Below, in pieces: positions 61,755 to 64,000 of a stretch of 64,000 nucleotides of DNA. The DNA is from Gorsachius magnificus (Eukaryota > Chordata > Aves > Pelecaniformes > Ardeidae). The notes below the pieces were generated by a model. It saw nothing but the letters and a program-made list of their open reading frames with translations, was not told the DNA's origin and did no database searches. The stretch is from NCBI GenBank assembly GCA_034008185.1, contig CM067084.1, forward strand, positions 58,976,599 through 59,040,598, in the 5' to 3' direction. The position numbers were made by a program, and so were the translations under genes. Within the stretch, counting starts at the first letter, position 1; the number at the start of each line of letters is the position of its first letter.

Positions 61755-62826
61755 AGGTTGGAAAAAAAAAAAAGCACTCTAAATTTTTTTATTTTTTTTT
61801 CCCCCAAGAAACAGCGTTCCAGCTCATTATGGCTTTCGTGTCCTCAGATCGGCTGACGCTTGCTCTAATTTAAAAGGTGGAATTAAACAAGACTTTCACT
61901 GTGACTACTGCCATGGCTTGCAATAAATGGTGCGAGCTTTTCTGGAACCACGGGACAAAGGCTAAAATCGGCTTTGTCTGTTGATTTATTTATATCTTGA
62001 TTTTAAAAAAAAAAACCACAACTACCTGTGTTTCCTTGTGGCACAGAGTGCATTCTTTCCTGAAGAGAGCACAAAATAATACCTTTTCATATAGTGCCAT
62101 TTGACTGAGTCTATCATTTGTGTTTCTATCTTAGGACACTGTGAATGTAAAAAGAAAACACTGTGCAGGGGCTGAATTAGTATGATTGACAAAGAAGCTG
62201 CTATAGTATAACCTTTTTTAAAAAAACTTTGTTGAATTTCTGCCTCATAGATAAGTGGTGTACTTGCAAACCACTTGTGATCGTACTCCTGAAAATAAAT
62301 TGCTGTTCCAGATATTCTGTCCTTCCAAACAACATAGTGTGTATATACATTTGACAAACAGTGTTGCATATTTCCTGGTGACCACAGAAGAAGTAGGAGA
62401 TTATAAGGATACAGAATTTCTCAAGATGCTATTTTTTTCTCATTTTCCTTAATACCAGCTGTCTTCATTTTCTTCTAAATTTCCCTCACATCTGTAGGAT
62501 GCAACATATGCAGTGGACTTACAATGTGGCATATTCCAGTCTGGATTTGATCTGATTCAGGTATTTTCATGGTTTGTTCAAACACACTGTGTTTGCAAGG
62601 AATGGATGTTAAACACCCATGGCTCTCCAGCAGCTCTGTGCAAACTTCTTTATTCAGATCAGTAAAGTAAAATGGCCTCAAAATGTATAAGATTACTGAC
62701 ATGGAACAATGCAGATTAAAATAAAAACCTAAATTTCATCCAACCTGCCTTCCCTTTACTTGTCTTCTGCTACCCAAAGGCACTGCCAGTACGCCAGCTT
62801 TTGGACTGTCTGATTTAATTTTGCAG
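61755..62826. other. Unique sequence right of the CpG island
   Basis: AT-rich with A/T homopolymers near 61761-61800. No gene recognised. It would be the first intron of a plus-strand transcript, if one exists. Confidence 0.4.
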
Positions 62827-63042
62827 CTTTGCTGCATAGTGAAGGCTAATCTTCTGTGTGAGACACTGCTCCCCATTGAGGTAGTGCCAAGAACAGAGAG
62901 ACATATAACCCTGGTTCCACAGCCACACCACCTCGCCAGGCACAAATCAAAAAGGTCAATCTCAGAGCGTCTGCTGGTGTTCACCCATGCTTACAGCAGA
63001 GAGCGCGAGAGCTTACTGGATGCTAGAGAGTAACAAATGGGG
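62827..63042 (+). other. Candidate 216-bp exon, plus strand
   Basis: Preceded by CTGATTTAATTTTGCAG and followed by GGG|GTGAGT. The frame is open from 62827 to TAA at 63031-63033, close to the 3' end of the segment. The peptide (LCCIVKANLLCETLLPIEVV, then RHITLVPQPHHLARHKSKR) matches no family I know. Several CpG in 62780-63010 set it apart from the surrounding DNA. The opposite strand is also open for 82 codons, so coding status is unclear. It could be a UTR or lncRNA exon 1.1 kb downstream of the CpG island. Confidence 0.22.
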
Positions 63043-63561
63043 GTGAGTGCCATCTCTGATCCCAAGCTAATTACAATGCTCTAACTTTTTGATTCAACAT
63101 CAGAACTGAAAACTGATGTTGATTTATGCATGTATTCCCTTAGCATTTAAACATAAGTCATTTTCTGTCTGCTAGCACTAGTAACAGATGTTAGGAGTTC
63201 AACGCAGTCTTTCGGAAACCAGGAGATGTGACCACCATCCTTCATTTACACTAGTTATGAGAAATTATTCAAGCTTCTTTGTCAAACTGTTTAGATGAAA
63301 CAATACCAGCTTCCACCTTATGTGTTCAACCGGACATTCGTGGGCTACTGAATTCATATTCTTTCATTCATATGAAGCCTTGAATGTAGAAATGTATGCC
63401 TGGGAAAAACAAGTGCCTAGGATAGTAAAGACAAGACACAGTTACTTATGTACTGGAACACAGGAGAATGTCCCTGAGAGTCATAAAAATCACAGAAATT
63501 AGAGCCAGAAATTATCTTGAGTTGTTTATCCTTTTCCACCTGATAAAGGTTTGTCTAAAAT
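63043..63561. other. Unique sequence
   Basis: No gene or repeat recognised between the exon-like segment and the frame at the right edge. Confidence 0.5.
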
Positions 63562-63999
63562 CTAAGAAAGAAAATTTGCTCTGGATGCCAGCTTGAAAGA
63601 TGTTTTGGAGGAATCATCAAGGAAACTGTTGTTTGCTTTCTGCAGCAGGTCAGAAGCTTGCTCATTCTTTGTAAGTAAATAGATTACATCAGAGACATCT
63701 GACTCCATCACCACCTTCCTCTTAACAGAATCAATACACAGTGCCCTGAGCTTTGACCAAGTACTCTGGTCAAAGACAGTAAAATTACTCTGTGAAACTC
63801 CATCTTTACCTTGATTCCACCAGATGATGATTTCTGTATTTTTCCGCCAGGCAAAGGTGACCAGTCATCTTCCTATCTCCAGAGAGATGTCATAGCTGCC
63901 CTTCGTGGATAAATGAAAACTACAGGGTACTGATAAGTCCTGACATTAAATAGATGCTGGCTGTGGATCAAGAACCTTCAGCTCAATCTGTCTTGCACC
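63562..63999 (-). pseudogene. Possible decayed coding sequence, unidentified, cut by window edge
   Basis: One minus-strand frame runs from the window end to TAG (63562-63564) with only two interruptions, TAA at 63946-63948 and TGA at 63865-63867. After the TGA there are 100 open codons with a charged, protein-like composition (for example VVMESDVSDVIYLLTKNEQA, ending FKLASRANFLS) and more G at codon position 1 than at positions 2 or 3. No indel is needed. I cannot name the family. It could be a processed pseudogene, a real 3' exon with the stops in intron, or chance, since 100-codon open frames occur by chance in this much DNA. No poly(A) tail is visible downstream. Confidence 0.28.
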
Positions 64000-64000
64000 A

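Noticed and set aside
61581..61856. 91-codon alanine/proline/arginine-rich frame
   Set aside because: It follows from GC-rich composition of the CpG island. The second half reads through A/T homopolymers, and no domain is visible.
1..64000. CRISPR arrays, bacterial operons, phage or plasmid features
   Set aside because: Base composition, CR1 and LTR elements and absence of compact genes show vertebrate nuclear DNA. No spaced direct-repeat array is present.

Overview
The window is AT-rich vertebrate DNA, and I recognise no complete host protein-coding gene in it. The repeats point to a bird. There are five CR1-type LINE fragments with the avian 3' ends (ATTCTATG octamer or ATTCT pentamer tails) and two LTRs of a family I associate with neoavian ERVL elements (TGTCCTGGTTTC start, ATTAAA signal, ACCACAACA end). 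These family names come from memory of consensus features, not from a database search. The rest looks like intergenic or intronic sequence in a gene-poor region.

Layout. From 1 to 9.3 kb there is only AT-rich unique sequence. A 559-bp solo LTR with a perfect 5-bp target duplication lies at 9297-9855. From 9.9 to 18 kb there is more unique DNA, with one doubtful broken reading frame on the minus strand at 15.9-16.3 kb. At 17967-18661 a plus-strand CR1 has its endonuclease part joined almost directly to the ORF2 C-terminus, with the reverse transcriptase lost, and its tail runs into a 130-bp pyrimidine pentamer array. A minus-strand CR1 3' end lies at 20476-20995. A second LTR of the same family, lacking its TATA box and 3' end, lies at 27096-27548. 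The best preserved mobile element is a 5'-truncated CR1 at 31126-32312, with an open RT-to-stop frame of 367 codons. Then comes about 22 kb of unique DNA with short simple repeats and a run of 20 G. A 270-bp CR1 tail at 54771-55044 carries an inverted copy of its own terminal repeat at its 5' side.

The last 7 kb differs from the rest. It contains a 70-bp minus-strand segment with strong splice signals (57552-57621), a GC-rich but CpG-poor block (59007-59420), an old CR1 remnant (60049-60525), a short dense CpG island (61578-61754) preceded by a cluster of homeodomain/POU-like motifs, a plus-strand exon-like segment (62827-63042), and a possible decayed coding sequence on the minus strand at the right edge (63562-63999). 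This end is the most likely place for a real transcript start. The genes do not form a pathway or operon. The only proteins I can name are retrotransposon ORF2 pieces, and no previously undescribed system is convincingly visible.
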